Positions 8,868-18,400 of a stretch of 64,000 nucleotides of DNA are shown here, one piece after another. The notes under the pieces were generated by a model. The model did not search any database. It had not been told where the DNA came from and saw only the letters and a program-made list of their open reading frames with translations. The stretch comes from Sphingobacteriales bacterium 44-61 (lineage in GTDB: Bacteria; Bacteroidota; Bacteroidia; Chitinophagales; Chitinophagaceae). How positions within the stretch are numbered: the first letter of the stretch is position 1; every line of letters begins with the position of its first letter. Where the stretch lies: positions 1 through 64,000 of the forward strand of contig MKTW01000007.1 in assembly GCA_001898405.1 (NCBI GenBank). Direction: 5' to 3'. The translations under genes were made by a program, and so were the position numbers.

Positions 8868-9667
8868 GAATTGTACTTTGGATAGGGAATGAGCCTAATC
8901 AAAAGGCTTTAGCCAATAAGATTAATAATTTGTTTCCAATAAGCGGGATTATTACCGAAAGTAGGATCAGTAAGAAAAGGATTACAGCAAAGAAGGTTGT
9001 GGAGAAAGTAATCCAAAAGATCTTCCTCAGCTCAATTGGCAAAGCCTGGAAAGGTATGCAAAAGCATAACTACCAATCTTATCCTGAATACCCTCCGGTA
9101 GAACGCTTAAATGTAGAAGATATAAATTCCGAAGAAGCCTATGCTTTTACCAAAAAAATAAACCCGGATCTGATACTTGTATCTGGAACCAGGCTTGTAA
9201 AGGATAAAATGTTGTCCATTAATCCTAAAATCGGGATATTAAATCTTCATACAGGGTTGTCGCCTTATATCAAAGGAGGGCCCAACTGTACCAATTGGTG
9301 TATCGCAACAGAACAATTTCATCTGATCGGGAATACAATAATGTGGATTGACCGTGGAATAGATTCCGGGAATATCCTGACAACAGAATTTACAGAGTTA
9401 AATGGTAATGAAAGCTTATTGACATTGCATATCAAGGTAATGGATCATGCTCATTCACTTTACTTAAAAGCGCTTGATTACCTTTCAAAGGGATACTATA
9501 AAAGCGTTCCTCAATCAGATATTGATAAAGGTAAAACTTACTATACGAAAGAATGGACTTTTAAGCGAACCCTGGATCTGTTATTCAATCACAAAAAAAT
9601 GGACAAATATTTCAAATCCGGAAAGATCGTTGAAGATCGCAAAAATATACGCGTTGTAGAAATATGA
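8864..9667 (+). CDS. Formyltransferase-fold protein (methionyl-tRNA formyltransferase-like)
   Basis: A 267-residue protein with the formyltransferase core: NLHTGLSPYIKGG near residue 127 (N-x-H of the catalytic triad plus the HxGxxPxxxG loop) and WIDRGIDSGNI near 164 supplying the conserved Asp. It lacks the C-terminal RNA-binding domain expected for true Fmt, and its neighbour is a sugar deacetylase, so an N-formyl sugar or amine product is more likely than initiator tRNA. Starts inside the stop of the upstream gene (ATGA). Confidence 0.8.
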   Translation: MRIVLWIGNEPNQKALANKINNLFPISGIITESRISKKRITAKKVVEKVIQKIFLSSIGKAWKGMQKHNYQSYPEYPPVERLNVEDINSEEAYAFTKKINPDLILVSGTRLVKDKMLSINPKIGILNLHTGLSPYIKGGPNCTNWCIATEQFHLIGNTIMWIDRGIDSGNILTTEFTELNGNESLLTLHIKVMDHAHSLYLKALDYLSKGYYKSVPQSDIDKGKTYYTKEWTFKRTLDLLFNHKKMDKYFKSGKIVEDRKNIRVVEI

Positions 9668-9711
9668 AAGCATTAGAACTGAATACGTATAAATTCCTCC
9701 CCTTTTTTTAA
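9664..9711 (+). CDS. 15-residue mini-ORF related to the one at 20614
   Basis: ATG 9664 overlaps the formyltransferase stop as ATGA and the frame ends at TAA 9709. It reads MKALELNTYKFLPFF. The first 33 nt match those at 20614-20646 at 25 positions, and the peptides agree as MK(A/V)L(E/D)LNx(Y/H)K(F/Y). The repetition suggests either a leader peptide or the preserved N-terminus of a gene truncated at both places. No function can be assigned. Confidence 0.4.
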   Translation: MKALELNTYKFLPFF

Positions 9712-9790
9712 CCTTATCCTCGTTAAAGCTGAAAGATCGGCAACATCCTGTTTCGTCCGGGGTATATCCGATAGCACTCAGATCCGCAAA

Positions 9791-10078
9791 TTGAAATCCT
9801 TTTGGCAATATTTTTTGCGATGTATCCTTGTCTTTTCAGGCATGGATAAAAATAACAACCGGATACTGCCCTTTATCAGCGACCAGCTATACCTCGTAGT
9901 ATACGAAAAGCAACTCGTATCAACCATGCATGATGCATATGAAAAGATAAAAAAGAATGACGACGGTTTCGGGGTGTTTATTGCCAGCCCTTCGAAGACT
10001 GCAGATATTGAACAGTCGCTTGTGATTGGCGCACATGGTGCACGAAAACTGGTGGTGCTGGTAATAGCAATGAAGTAG
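9791..10078 (+). pseudogene. C-terminal fragment of a LUD-domain (LutC-like) protein
   Basis: About 90 residues resemble the C-terminal half of LUD-domain proteins such as LutC: LPFISDQLYLVV, IVSTMHDAY-like LVSTMHDAYEKI, GVFIASPSKTADIEQSLVIG and HGARKLVVLVI. The N-terminal half of the family is absent and the fragment starts at TTG 9791 (or ATG 9842) without any upstream match. Intact LutC is around 200 residues, so this is a truncated relic of a lactate-utilisation-type gene; lutA and lutB are not in the window. Confidence 0.6.
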
Positions 10079-10288
10079 CCTGACTTTATTTGAAGCTCTG
10101 ACCTGGCGGAAATCCGGTTTGCGAACTGCATACCTTACTGGGACACAATTCTCTCCCGGTAGCTTTTTATTAATTCTTTCCACAAAACACAGTTTGGTCT
10201 GCTTTTCGCTGCTTAAAATCCGCCGCCTTCAATTCCTCCCGGGAGTCCCATCAGTACATTTCGTTAATCATCCTTAAATCACTGAACA

Positions 10289-11203
10289 ATGAAAACCCTA
10301 CCGTCAACCCGGGTCACTGCGATGATCGGCCTGGCAATGTTGTTATTGGCCATACTGTTCAACCTTTTTGCCTGTCAAAAAGAAAGAGTTTCCGTTCCTG
10401 ATGGACAACAGCGGGTACGGATCATGCTAACCGACAATCCTGTGAACTTCGATGAAGTAAATGTAGATATTCAAAAGGTGGAGGTGCTGGTGCTTCCCGA
10501 TAGCTGCCGTAGTGGCCGGGGGGACGATGGCGACGATGATGGCGACAACCGGGGTTGCCATTACGACCGTGACGGCGACCGCAAGGATGATTACAAATGC
10601 GCCGTATGGGATACGCTGGATATTCGCCCCGGTGTTTATAACCTGCTTGACCTTTCAAATGGTGTGGATACCGTGCTGGCAACTGGTTTTACAACTGCCG
10701 GAAAAATCAAAAAAATACGGCTTACGCTCGGGACGAATAATTCAGTTGTGATCGACAGCGTTTCATACCCGCTTACTTTATGGAATAAATACAACCGCGT
10801 TACCATTAGCGTAAGGGGAGAAGACATCAATGCGATCACCACCGGCGATCTTCAGCTCTGGCTTGATTTTGACGCAGGAAGATCAATCGTAAAAATAAAT
10901 GACAATCGCTTTGTACTAAAACCCTACCTGCGCATCTGGCTGCCTGAACAAACCGGCAGCATCAAAGGAAAAGTGCTTCCCGGCGCAGCCAAGGCAGTGG
11001 TATCAGCTATAGCCGATGGTGATACCCTTGTTGCAATACCTGACGATGACGATGGCCGGTTCAAGATCAGAGGATTGAGGGGTAATACGGCAACCGTGTT
11101 TGTCAATGCCACAGCAAACGGCTACCAGGATACTACGATAGCGCCTGTTGCTATTACGAGAGGAACTGAAACGGATATTGGTACTATACAGTTACATCAA
11201 TAA
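10289..11203 (+). CDS. DUF4382 lipoprotein with carboxypeptidase-regulatory-like C-terminus
   Basis: A 304-residue lipoprotein (signal segment then FACQ, Cys29). The N-terminal half matches DUF4382: VRIMLTDNPVNFDEVNVDIQKVEV, then WDTLDIRPGVYNLLDL and a TTAGKIKKIRLTLG strand. An Asp/Gly/Arg-rich insertion at residues 71-100 (DDGDDDGDN...DRDGDRKDD) could bind calcium or another cation. The last 75 residues (GSIKGKVLPG...) look like a beta-sandwich regulatory domain. A perfect terminator hairpin follows. The molecular role of DUF4382 is unknown. Confidence 0.8.
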   Translation: MKTLPSTRVTAMIGLAMLLLAILFNLFACQKERVSVPDGQQRVRIMLTDNPVNFDEVNVDIQKVEVLVLPDSCRSGRGDDGDDDGDNRGCHYDRDGDRKDDYKCAVWDTLDIRPGVYNLLDLSNGVDTVLATGFTTAGKIKKIRLTLGTNNSVVIDSVSYPLTLWNKYNRVTISVRGEDINAITTGDLQLWLDFDAGRSIVKINDNRFVLKPYLRIWLPEQTGSIKGKVLPGAAKAVVSAIADGDTLVAIPDDDDGRFKIRGLRGNTATVFVNATANGYQDTTIAPVAITRGTETDIGTIQLHQ

Positions 11204-11214
11204 AGACGGGAAAC

Positions 11215-11247
11215 AGGGCTGACCAAAAAGGTCAGCCCTTATTTTTG
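11215..11247 (+). terminator. Intrinsic terminator after the DUF4382 gene
   Basis: Perfect 10-bp stem AGGGCTGACC / GGTCAGCCCT with an AAAAA loop (11215-11239), followed by TATTTTTG. Confidence 0.85.
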
Positions 11248-11350
11248 GGGATAGGAGTTGCCCGGGTTTGCAGGAATTGAATTGTTCCAATTTGGATGTA
11301 TTTGCGAAAGTGCTTATTTTAAGGGTTATAAGTGCACCAAACAACTCAAC

Positions 11351-12535
11351 ATGCAACATCTTCAGTCGTCCTCCAAACGCATTGAATCCATCGATCTGTT
11401 GCGAGGCCTGGTTATGATCATTATGGCACTGGATCATACAAGGGATTTTTTTCACAAAGAAGCTTTCACCGGCGATCCACTGAATCCTGCAACAACAACA
11501 GCAGCCCTTTACTTTACACGTTGGATTACGCATTTCTGTGCGCCGACTTTTGTTTTTCTTTCCGGTGTTTCTGCCTGGTTGCAAAGTAAGAGGAAAACAA
11601 AAAAAGAACTGAGTTGGTTTTTGATAACACGGGGTTTATGGCTGGTACTACTGGAAATTACAGTAATGAATTTTGGGGTATCAGGCGATATTTATTTTAG
11701 TATTGTTATTCTTGCAACAATATGGTCTATCGGTATCAGCATGGTTATATTAGGGCTTCTTATCTGGCTGCCATTCCGTGCCTTGCTTGTAATTGGATTG
11801 TTGATCGTTTTTGGTCATAACCTGCTGGATTTTGCAGAGACAGCACGAAACGGTGTTGTTCCTGTATGGTGGAGCTTTTTGCACCGCCAGGCTTTCCTTC
11901 CCATAGGAGATAATTTTACATTAGGAATTCTTTACCCATTCCTCCCATGGACAGGGTTAATGATTCTTGGTTATTGTTGTGGCAAACTTTTCACTAATAT
12001 CGAAGCAGAACGCAGAAACAGCCTGTTGCGATGGATAGGAGTCGGGGCATGGGTCTTGTTTATTGTACTACGGTTTATTGATGTATACGGCGATCCTATT
12101 CATTGGAACAGCCAAAAAAGCGGGCTTCAAACATTCTTCTCCTTTATGAATGTACAAAAATACCCGCCCTCGCTACTGTTTATGTGTGCAACAATTGGTG
12201 GCGCCCTTATTTTTTTATCGCTTATAAAAAATACAAACAGCCGGCTTGCAAAATTCATGATCGTGTATGGCAGAGTTCCGCTTTTTTATTACATCCTGCA
12301 TTTCTATCTCCTGCATATCATCTCTATCATACTTTTTTTATCAAGAGGGCATACTGTAACCGAGGGAATGAAAGGGCAACTTCCGTTTAAGTTTATTATT
12401 GCCGGTGAAGGCTATAGCTTGTGGATAGTGTATTTTGTCTGGATTGCTGTTGTGCTGGCATTATACCCGGTATGCAAATGGTACGACCGGTATAAAACAA
12501 GCCATAAAGAAAAAAAATGGCTTAGTTATTTATAA
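11351..12535 (+). CDS. DUF1624 / heparan-alpha-glucosaminide N-acetyltransferase-like membrane protein
   Basis: A 394-residue polytopic membrane protein from ATG 11351; the upstream extension to TTG 11258 is not protein-like. The N-terminus RIESIDLLRGLVMIIMALDHTRDFF is the signature of the DUF1624/HGSNAT-like acyltransferase superfamily, in which the membrane protein moves an acyl group onto a sugar at the cell surface. About ten hydrophobic segments follow, with conserved-looking FLSGVSAW and FYILHFYLLH. The substrate cannot be read from the sequence. It converges on the HD-YitT gene with only 30 nt between stop codons. Confidence 0.8.
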   Translation: MQHLQSSSKRIESIDLLRGLVMIIMALDHTRDFFHKEAFTGDPLNPATTTAALYFTRWITHFCAPTFVFLSGVSAWLQSKRKTKKELSWFLITRGLWLVLLEITVMNFGVSGDIYFSIVILATIWSIGISMVILGLLIWLPFRALLVIGLLIVFGHNLLDFAETARNGVVPVWWSFLHRQAFLPIGDNFTLGILYPFLPWTGLMILGYCCGKLFTNIEAERRNSLLRWIGVGAWVLFIVLRFIDVYGDPIHWNSQKSGLQTFFSFMNVQKYPPSLLFMCATIGGALIFLSLIKNTNSRLAKFMIVYGRVPLFYYILHFYLLHIISIILFLSRGHTVTEGMKGQLPFKFIIAGEGYSLWIVYFVWIAVVLALYPVCKWYDRYKTSHKEKKWLSYL

Positions 12536-12565
12536 CATTGCCCACTTTGGCTTTTTAGCCCGCCG

Positions 12566-14017
12566 TCAGTGTTTTCTTTTTTTAATAATCCCTCCGGATG
12601 CCTCCTTGATCTCATTACTGAATATAAACGCCTTCGGATCGATCTCATAAACAAGATTCTTCAACTTCCGGAACTCAAGCCGTGTAATAATGGTAAAAAT
12701 GATATCACAATCATCACTGATATCGTATTTGCCCGGAAGGAATCCTCGTTCTCCTTTGTACACAGTAATGCCCCGGCCCAGTTTGTTCACCATCTGATAT
12801 TTGATCACTTCACTTTCCCGCGAAACGATTGTTACGCCAGTATACGCCTGCAAACCTTCTACCACATAATCAATACACCTTGTAGCAGTAAAATAAGTGA
12901 GAATGGAATACAGGGCCGTTTCAATGCCGAAATTGAAAGCGGCAATAGCAAAGATCAGTATGTTGATTGCCAGGATGATCTCCGTGATGGTAAATGATGT
13001 TTTTTTGAGGGCGTACAACGCCAGCACTTCAATGCCATCTACTGCTGCGCCAATGCGCATAATAAATCCGATACCTATGCCGAGAAATGCGCCTCCAAAA
13101 ATGGAGATCAACAATTTATCGGCTGTAACGGGATAGTTGGGAATGATCAGCAGCGATATGCCAAGGAGCAGAACACAACATAGCGTGCGAAGGGCAAATT
13201 TTTTACCGACAATATAATAACCGAGTATAATAAGCGGAAGGTTGAATAACAGAAGTAGTAACCCGAGGTTGTAGTGGTAGATCTCATGTGTAAGCAGCGA
13301 GATACCCGTTATGCCTCCATCAAAAAAATGGTTCGGTACAAGAAAGAGTTTCAGCGCAATACCGGCGATAGTAACACCCAGGATCGCCTGAAAAAGATCC
13401 TGCAAATATTGAAGGGGAGATTCTTTGTGTACTTTCTTTTCCTGAAGCTTTGATTGCAGCGTATTTAAAATGACCTGCTTTTGCGCGTCCAGTTTTTGAC
13501 GGGCACTCGCCGTAAAATATCGATGTGATGCCAGGAATTCTATTTGTTTCAACAACCAGGAGGCCTTATTGCTTACTACCCCTTCCTTTTTTAACTCAAG
13601 ATAAAGATTCTCTGCATTGACTGTGTATGCATCGGTACCAAGATAATACAGATCGGCATCACATAAAAGCCCGGCTAACCGGTCGGTTGGCTGTTGAGGC
13701 AGGCGGGTCGCCATGATCATGCCACAGATTTGTTCCACCTGTTCGGGTGCGTAATCAAAATCCGGAAGATGCTCCCGCGCAATTACGCAGGACAGTTCTT
13801 CATGTTCGCGATGGCCCTGAAGAAACCCTGTATCGTGAAACAGTGCGGCTGTTTTTAGCAAAACCAGTTCCTCGCCGTAGATATTCTCTCCTGCTGCCAG
13901 CTCTTCCACTGCCTGAATTACACTTTTAGTATGTTCTGCTGTATGATAGGTAATATGAGAGGGAAGTTCCTTGTCCAGTTTGTTAATGATAAAAAGATAT
14001 AACTGTTGAAATTGCAT
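12566..14017 (-). CDS. HD-domain phosphohydrolase fused to YitT/DUF2179 membrane protein
   Basis: A 483-residue fusion. Residues 1-195 form an HD-type metal-dependent phosphohydrolase: H25/H29 (YHTAEHT), the H61-D62 pair (ALFHDTGF), H69/H72 and a C-terminal Asp in CDADLYYLG (D120/D122). Residues ~205-390 are a YitT-type membrane domain with about five helices (FDGGITGIS, AAVDGIEVL). The last ~85 residues are the soluble DUF2179 domain (GVTIVSRES...GRGITVYKGERGF). It ends the kinase-regulator-cyclase operon, 15 nt after the cyclase gene. The HD domain may hydrolyse the cyclic nucleotide made by that cyclase or gate the membrane part; both are inference. YitT proteins usually lack the HD part. 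Confidence 0.85.
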   Translation of the reverse strand: MQFQQLYLFIINKLDKELPSHITYHTAEHTKSVIQAVEELAAGENIYGEELVLLKTAALFHDTGFLQGHREHEELSCVIAREHLPDFDYAPEQVEQICGMIMATRLPQQPTDRLAGLLCDADLYYLGTDAYTVNAENLYLELKKEGVVSNKASWLLKQIEFLASHRYFTASARQKLDAQKQVILNTLQSKLQEKKVHKESPLQYLQDLFQAILGVTIAGIALKLFLVPNHFFDGGITGISLLTHEIYHYNLGLLLLLFNLPLIILGYYIVGKKFALRTLCCVLLLGISLLIIPNYPVTADKLLISIFGGAFLGIGIGFIMRIGAAVDGIEVLALYALKKTSFTITEIILAINILIFAIAAFNFGIETALYSILTYFTATRCIDYVVEGLQAYTGVTIVSRESEVIKYQMVNKLGRGITVYKGERGFLPGKYDISDDCDIIFTIITRLEFRKLKNLVYEIDPKAFIFSNEIKEASGGIIKKRKH

Positions 14018-14032
14018 GATGTTGTATTGTTG

Positions 14033-15064
14033 TTAGTCCACTACTTCATACAGCATCATCTCTGCTGTTTTATTTTTTAAAGCCTGTTTGCCGATGGCTA
14101 TACAATGAAAGGACTGTTTAATTTTCTCGTAGCATGCTTCGTTGATCACTACCTGGCCGCTGGCTGCAACGCCTTGCAGCCGCTGCGCCGTATTGACAAT
14201 ATCGCCGATCACCGTATAGTCGAGACGCTTAAGAGTAGCTGATCCAATATTGCCTGAAACCATTTCGCCGCTATTTATACCAATGGAGACCTTCGGGAAA
14301 AAATCATGTTCTGCAGGCAGGTTATTGATCCGGTCCCTGATGGCCAGGCAGGCATCTACGGCCCGGTCCAGGTGATAATCTCCCTTGAATACGGCCATCA
14401 CGCAATCACCAATGAATTTATCAATAATACCACCCTGTGCAATGATCTCCCGGGTGATGAGGTCAAAGTAGCTGTTGAGCATTTTAACAACCGTATCAGG
14501 CGATTCCTTTTCACTGATGGAAGTAAAACTGCAGATGTCTATAAAAGCTACTGAAGCATCCACTGTTTCATTAGCGGTGAGAGAGGTTTCATATTCACGG
14601 GTGCCCATAAAATTCAATACACTGGCATCCACATACATTTTAAGGATATTGTTTTCCTTAATGGCCTGCAGGGTTTCTTTCAATTGGGCTACGTATTTGA
14701 TGGTCTTTTCCATCGTTAGCTCCAGGTCATCGAAGTTTACGGGCTTGGTGATGAAGTCAAAAGCACCCCGGTTCATGGCGGTCCGGATATTATCCATATC
14801 TCCATAGGCTGAAACAATGACGGTTTTGGTCAGGGGATTACTTTCATTGAGCTTGCTCAGCAAAGTGAGGCCATCCATTTCCGGCATATTTATATCGCTA
14901 AGCACGATGGAAGTGTCCGGATGCTCCTGTAGCCTGGCCAGTGCTTCATTGCCATTAGCGGCAAAAACAAAATCGTATCGCTGTTCCCGGATATGCCGCC
15001 GGAATTTTTGGCGAATCAGGGCTTCGAGGTCGGTTTCATCATCAGCGACCAAAATTTTTATCAT
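14033..15064 (-). CDS. Response regulator with class III adenylate/guanylate cyclase output domain
   Basis: A 343-residue protein. Residues 1-125 are a receiver domain with the phospho-acceptor D57 (VLSDINMPEMDG) and KP lysine (FITKPVNF). A short coiled-coil-like linker (residues ~125-150) leads to a class III cyclase domain, ~165-340, with both metal-binding aspartates (FIDICSFT; FIGDCVMAVF), a substrate-specifying Lys (IIDKFIGD) compatible with ATP, and the transition-state Asn/Arg pair (IVNTAQRL). It therefore looks catalytically complete. It overlaps the single-domain regulator by 4 nt and lies between a sensor kinase and an HD protein, suggesting phosphorylation-controlled cyclic nucleotide synthesis. 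Confidence 0.9.
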   Translation of the reverse strand: MIKILVADDETDLEALIRQKFRRHIREQRYDFVFAANGNEALARLQEHPDTSIVLSDINMPEMDGLTLLSKLNESNPLTKTVIVSAYGDMDNIRTAMNRGAFDFITKPVNFDDLELTMEKTIKYVAQLKETLQAIKENNILKMYVDASVLNFMGTREYETSLTANETVDASVAFIDICSFTSISEKESPDTVVKMLNSYFDLITREIIAQGGIIDKFIGDCVMAVFKGDYHLDRAVDACLAIRDRINNLPAEHDFFPKVSIGINSGEMVSGNIGSATLKRLDYTVIGDIVNTAQRLQGVAASGQVVINEACYEKIKQSFHCIAIGKQALKNKTAEMMLYEVVD

Positions 15065-15438
15065 GATAAGCTTGTTTTTAGTTTGTCTTTTAAAGCAGTA
15101 AAATCAACGGGTTTTGTTAAGAAATCATCTGCACCCAGACGTATGGCGCGGTTATAATTTTCAGTATCACCATAGGCGGTGATCATCATTACTACAGGCG
15201 GAGGTTCATGATATTTCTGTTTTACCTGTTCTAATAACTGCAACCCGCTCATGCCGGGCATGTTGATGTCGGACAGGATGAGGATAGCTTCCTGCTTCTG
15301 GTTATTGAGGTAGCGTAAGGCCTCCTCACCGGAATGGGCGAACGCAAACTGGAATTCTCCATTGCGTATTTCTTTCCGGAAACGTTGCTCAAACAATGTT
15401 CTTACATCCAATTCGTCGTCTACTACTAAAACCTTCAT
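15061..15438 (-). CDS. Single-domain response regulator (receiver only)
   Basis: A 125-residue receiver domain with acidic pocket DDE (residues 7-9), phospho-acceptor D57 (ILSDINMPGMSG), a switch Thr/Ala region (MMITAYGD) and Lys in FLTKPVDF. There is no output domain. The start is 1 nt after the kinase stop and the end overlaps the cyclase-regulator start by 4 nt. It is very similar in pattern to the receiver of the next gene, so it may compete for phosphate, act as a phosphate sink, or act by protein contact. Confidence 0.9.
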   Translation of the reverse strand: MKVLVVDDELDVRTLFEQRFRKEIRNGEFQFAFAHSGEEALRYLNNQKQEAILILSDINMPGMSGLQLLEQVKQKYHEPPPVVMMITAYGDTENYNRAIRLGADDFLTKPVDFTALKDKLKTSLS

Positions 15439-15439
15439 G

Positions 15440-18400
15440 TCAATTATTCTTTAGGGATAAAACAATATAGAACCGGGTTCCTTCGCCTTCCTTGCTCTCC
15501 ACTTTCAATTCACCTCCATGTGCTTTGGTAATTATTTCATAACTCATGCTTAATCCAAGCCCTGTCCCATGGCCGGTAGGTTTGGTGGTAAAGAAGGGTT
15601 GAAATATTTTGTCGATTATACTTTGTGGAATACCATTGCCATTATCGCTTATGATGATTTCCACTTTATCATTTACTTTTTTTGTGCTGATGGAAACGAG
15701 TGCCTTATAATTCCCTCCTTCCGATTTCGCTCTTTCATTCACCGCATAAAAAGCGTTGGTGAGAAGGTTGAGGATCACCCGGCCTATATCCTGCGGTACA
15801 ATACTGAGGAGTGGAATGCTATTATCAAAATCCGTGTTCATGCCGGAATTAAACGACTTGTCTTTTGCCCGAAGACCGTGGTAGGCCAGACGCAGGTATT
15901 CATCGCAGAGTGTATTAATATTGGTTGGTTCTTTTAACCCGCTACTGTTCCGGGAGTGTTGCAGCATGCCTTTTACAATGCCGTCGGCCCGTTTGCCGTG
16001 ATGGCTTATTTTTTCTGAATTTTCTTTTATATCAGTAGCGATCACTTTTACTTCCTCATAATTTCCCTGATCAACTTTTTCAGCCAGCTCAGTCGCTAGT
16101 TCTGCATTTATTTCGGAGAAATTATTTACAAAATTTAACGGGTTTTGTATTTCGTGCGCTATACCTGCAGCGAGTTCCCCAAGCGAAGCCATTTTTTCGG
16201 ATTGGATAAGCTGGGTTTGTGTAGATCTTAAATTTTCAAGCGACTCCTGGAGCTGCTTTGTGCGGTGTCTTACTTTTTCTTCGAGCACCTTATTTTCCCG
16301 TACCAATTTTCTTGACCTGAAAATAATGTACAGCCTCAACAGCGATACAGCTACGATGAAATATATCAGGTATGCCCACCATGTGGCATACCAGGGTGGG
16401 CGAATGGTGAAGTTGAAGGTTGCAGGCGTATTCCATTTACCATTTTGCCAGCGGCTGGCTACTTTAAAAATGTAATTGCCGGGAGAAAGGTTCAGGTATG
16501 TTTCGGTTTGGAGATCTTTTGTAACGGTCCATTTTTTATCAATGCCTTCCAGTATGTAGGCAAATTGCAGGCTATCCTGCCGTACTGTGCCCAATTCAGT
16601 AAAGCTGAACTGGATGATCTTCTGATCATTCGGCAGTGAAAGGTTTACAGGCAGGTGGTAGGGGCCAGAGAGGCTGTCCCATTTGAAATCCCCTTTTTCT
16701 GCATATCCGATGGATGAGCGGGAAACCTTGCTTTTCTGTTGTCCTGTATCTGCCTGCACCTTTTGGGGATCGGCGAAGGCAATATCTTTTCCCATAATTC
16801 TTATGCCTGTAATGTAATTAGTGCCCATGGAAGTATCGGGTTCTATACCATAGATAATGCCCAGGCCATAATCCCCCCACAGGTAATCACCTCTTTTTGA
16901 CATGGCATCGCTGACAAAACTGCTGGTTGATTTTTTTAACCCTTCAGAATGCTTTAGCAGATCTACCTCCCAACGGGTATGGGAGGATAATTCCGGAGGA
17001 GTGATGATGTTTACTTTCTGATTGGTACACACCAGCATCCTGCCGTTATATTCCAGTATGGAATAGGTTGTATTATCAGCCAATCCTTCCTGGGTGGTGA
17101 AATGAGCGATCTTTTTGCCGGTGAGGTCTATCATATACAGGCCATAGGTGGGAGTGCCGGTGATCCAGATACGGCCGTGGCTGTCGATAACAATTCCCTT
17201 AGAGCTGATGTTATCGATTCCCGGTACATTTTTTATAAATCGGATGGAATTGTTTATGGGATCTATAATATTAGGTCCGCTTTCATTGGTCACCATCCAG
17301 ATATCATTATTGCCGGGGATTACAGATGCCTGTACCACAAAGTTGCCGTTCAGCCCGCCACTGGAGGTCAGGTTTAAAATATTGCCGGATGAACGGTCAT
17401 ATTGGAATATACCGGCTGAAGTGCCGGTGATCCATAGATTCTTTTTATGGTCTTCTGTCAGGGAATATACGGAATCTGTTTGCAGGCCTTCCTTTCTGGT
17501 AACCCGTTCCCATTCGCTTTTTGAAGGATTAAAAATATTATATCCGCCATTGGTGGTAATCACTACTTTACCATCCTGCTCGGTGACTGATTGTATAAAC
17601 GGATTAGCGAGGCCATTGTCTGTATCGAGCCGCCAATAAGTTTTGCGGGCTGAGTCTACTACGAGAAGCCCATTTTCCGTTCCTACCCATAAATTACCTT
17701 TTGAATCTTCTGTAGAAGAAAGGATAGCTGTGTTCCTGAATGGGAAAACGGTTTTACCGGATTGTTCTATGGAATAAATGCCGCCCCTACTCGCAGTACT
17801 TGAAAGGCCGGTTACCAGAATTTGTCCTGGTTGGTATTCAAGTAAATCAACGACATTATCATTATACGACAGGCCTCCGGTGCTGCCGATATGGCGAAGT
17901 GTATTGTTATTGAAGTTGATAATAGAAAGATCCAATCTTCTTCCGACCCATAATTGCCCGCTTTTATCAAATTTTAAGCAGTATATCCTTTGATTGTTAT
18001 TATCACCATCAAGTCTGTAATGGGTGATCTTTCCTGACTTGATATCAATAGCATCCAAAACATTATATCCTGCAGCCCATATCCGTCCATCGGGACCAGC
18101 GGCACAAACGTCAATAGAATCCGTGTTTAAACCATTTTCTCTTCCGATATGAATGACCTTATTGGCTTTGCGGTCAATGATATCGACACCATGGCGGGAG
18201 CCGATCCATGCCCTGGCTTCAGTGTCAACCGCTATTTTATAATACCTGCCGCTATTAAATCCGGATTTACTGTCAAAAGTGTAGTACAGCATTTCTTCAG
18301 GATTGATCAGTGCTGGTGGAGAAGCAATGGATCCCGATTGCCAGATATCGCCGTTATCTCCTGCAACTATATTAGTGATGGAAGTAATGGAAAGATCTGT

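Noticed and set aside
11258-11350. N-terminal extension of the DUF1624 protein from TTG
   Set aside because: The first 31 residues are unlike the family; ATG 11351 gives the conserved beginning.
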